Positions 6,340-6,398 of a stretch of DNA of 6,398 nt are shown piece after piece; the first letter of the stretch is position 1; each line of letters begins with the position of its first letter. Origin of the DNA: IH12 sp041987265 (GTDB lineage Bacteria; Pseudomonadota; Alphaproteobacteria; Caulobacterales; Hyphomonadaceae); the NCBI GenBank assembly GCA_041987265.1, contig JBHIWT010000189.1, positions 1 to 6,398 on the forward strand, read 5' to 3'. The position numbers and the translations under genes are program-made. The notes beneath the pieces were generated by a model. That model had not been told where the DNA came from and ran no database searches. It worked only from the letters and a program-made list of their open reading frames with translations.

Positions 6340-6398
6340 CCATTCCTTGCCGACCGGATGAGGATGGACACAAGCCAAGCCCCGTCCGTCCCAACTTG
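6340..6398. other. Unassigned sequence at the right edge
   Basis: No gene is supported here. An ATG at 6358 opens a plus-strand frame that runs to the window edge (MRMDTSQAPSVPT), but it has no Shine-Dalgarno, and the sequence may still belong to the adjacent repeat element. More sequence to the right would settle it. Confidence 0.3.

Noticed and set aside
6358..6398. Start of a new plus-strand gene at ATG 6358
   Set aside because: No Shine-Dalgarno, fewer than 15 codons visible, and the position directly after a repeat element makes a chance ATG likely.

Overview
The window looks like the chromosome of an alphaproteobacterium. It has high GC content, a ChpT-type histidine phosphotransferase (a family essentially confined to Alphaproteobacteria), and a GC-rich dispersed palindrome of the 'GTCATCCCGG...CCGGGATCC' type common between alphaproteobacterial genes. 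A Caulobacterales/Hyphomonadaceae-like source fits, but that is inference.

Layout, left to right. (1) On the minus strand, 16-660, chpT: the phosphotransferase that in Caulobacter passes phosphate from CckA to CtrA and CpdR. (2) 661-810 is non-coding. It holds a strong hairpin that suits a terminator for the operon to its right, and a near-palindromic AT-rich site upstream of chpT. (3) On the minus strand, 811-4746, a three-gene set read in the order ydbH (1450-4746), ynbE (1184-1378), ydbL (811-1164). This is the E. coli gene order. It encodes an inner-membrane-anchored AsmA-like beta-groove protein, a small lipoprotein that extends it to the outer membrane, and a periplasmic accessory protein. 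(4) A 150-bp divergent intergenic region, 4747-4896, less GC-rich than its neighbours, with nested inverted repeats. (5) On the plus strand, 4897-6279, a MepM/Csd3-type M23 peptidoglycan endopeptidase with all catalytic and zinc-binding residues. (6) 6280-6398, a strong palindrome of the dispersed-repeat type and no clear gene.

Functionally most of the window concerns the cell envelope. YdbH, YnbE and YdbL are expected to form and control an intermembrane bridge for phospholipids, and the divergent M23 enzyme is expected to open the peptidoglycan mesh such bridges must cross. ChpT is a cell-cycle signalling protein on the same strand as the bridge operon but apparently separated from it by a terminator.

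I found no evidence of mobile elements, CRISPR, RNA genes or a wholly new system. The most interesting points are the complete lipid-bridge cassette with an enlarged YdbH, the lone cysteine pair beside its membrane anchor, the uncertain ydbH start, and the divergent control region shared with a cell-wall hydrolase.
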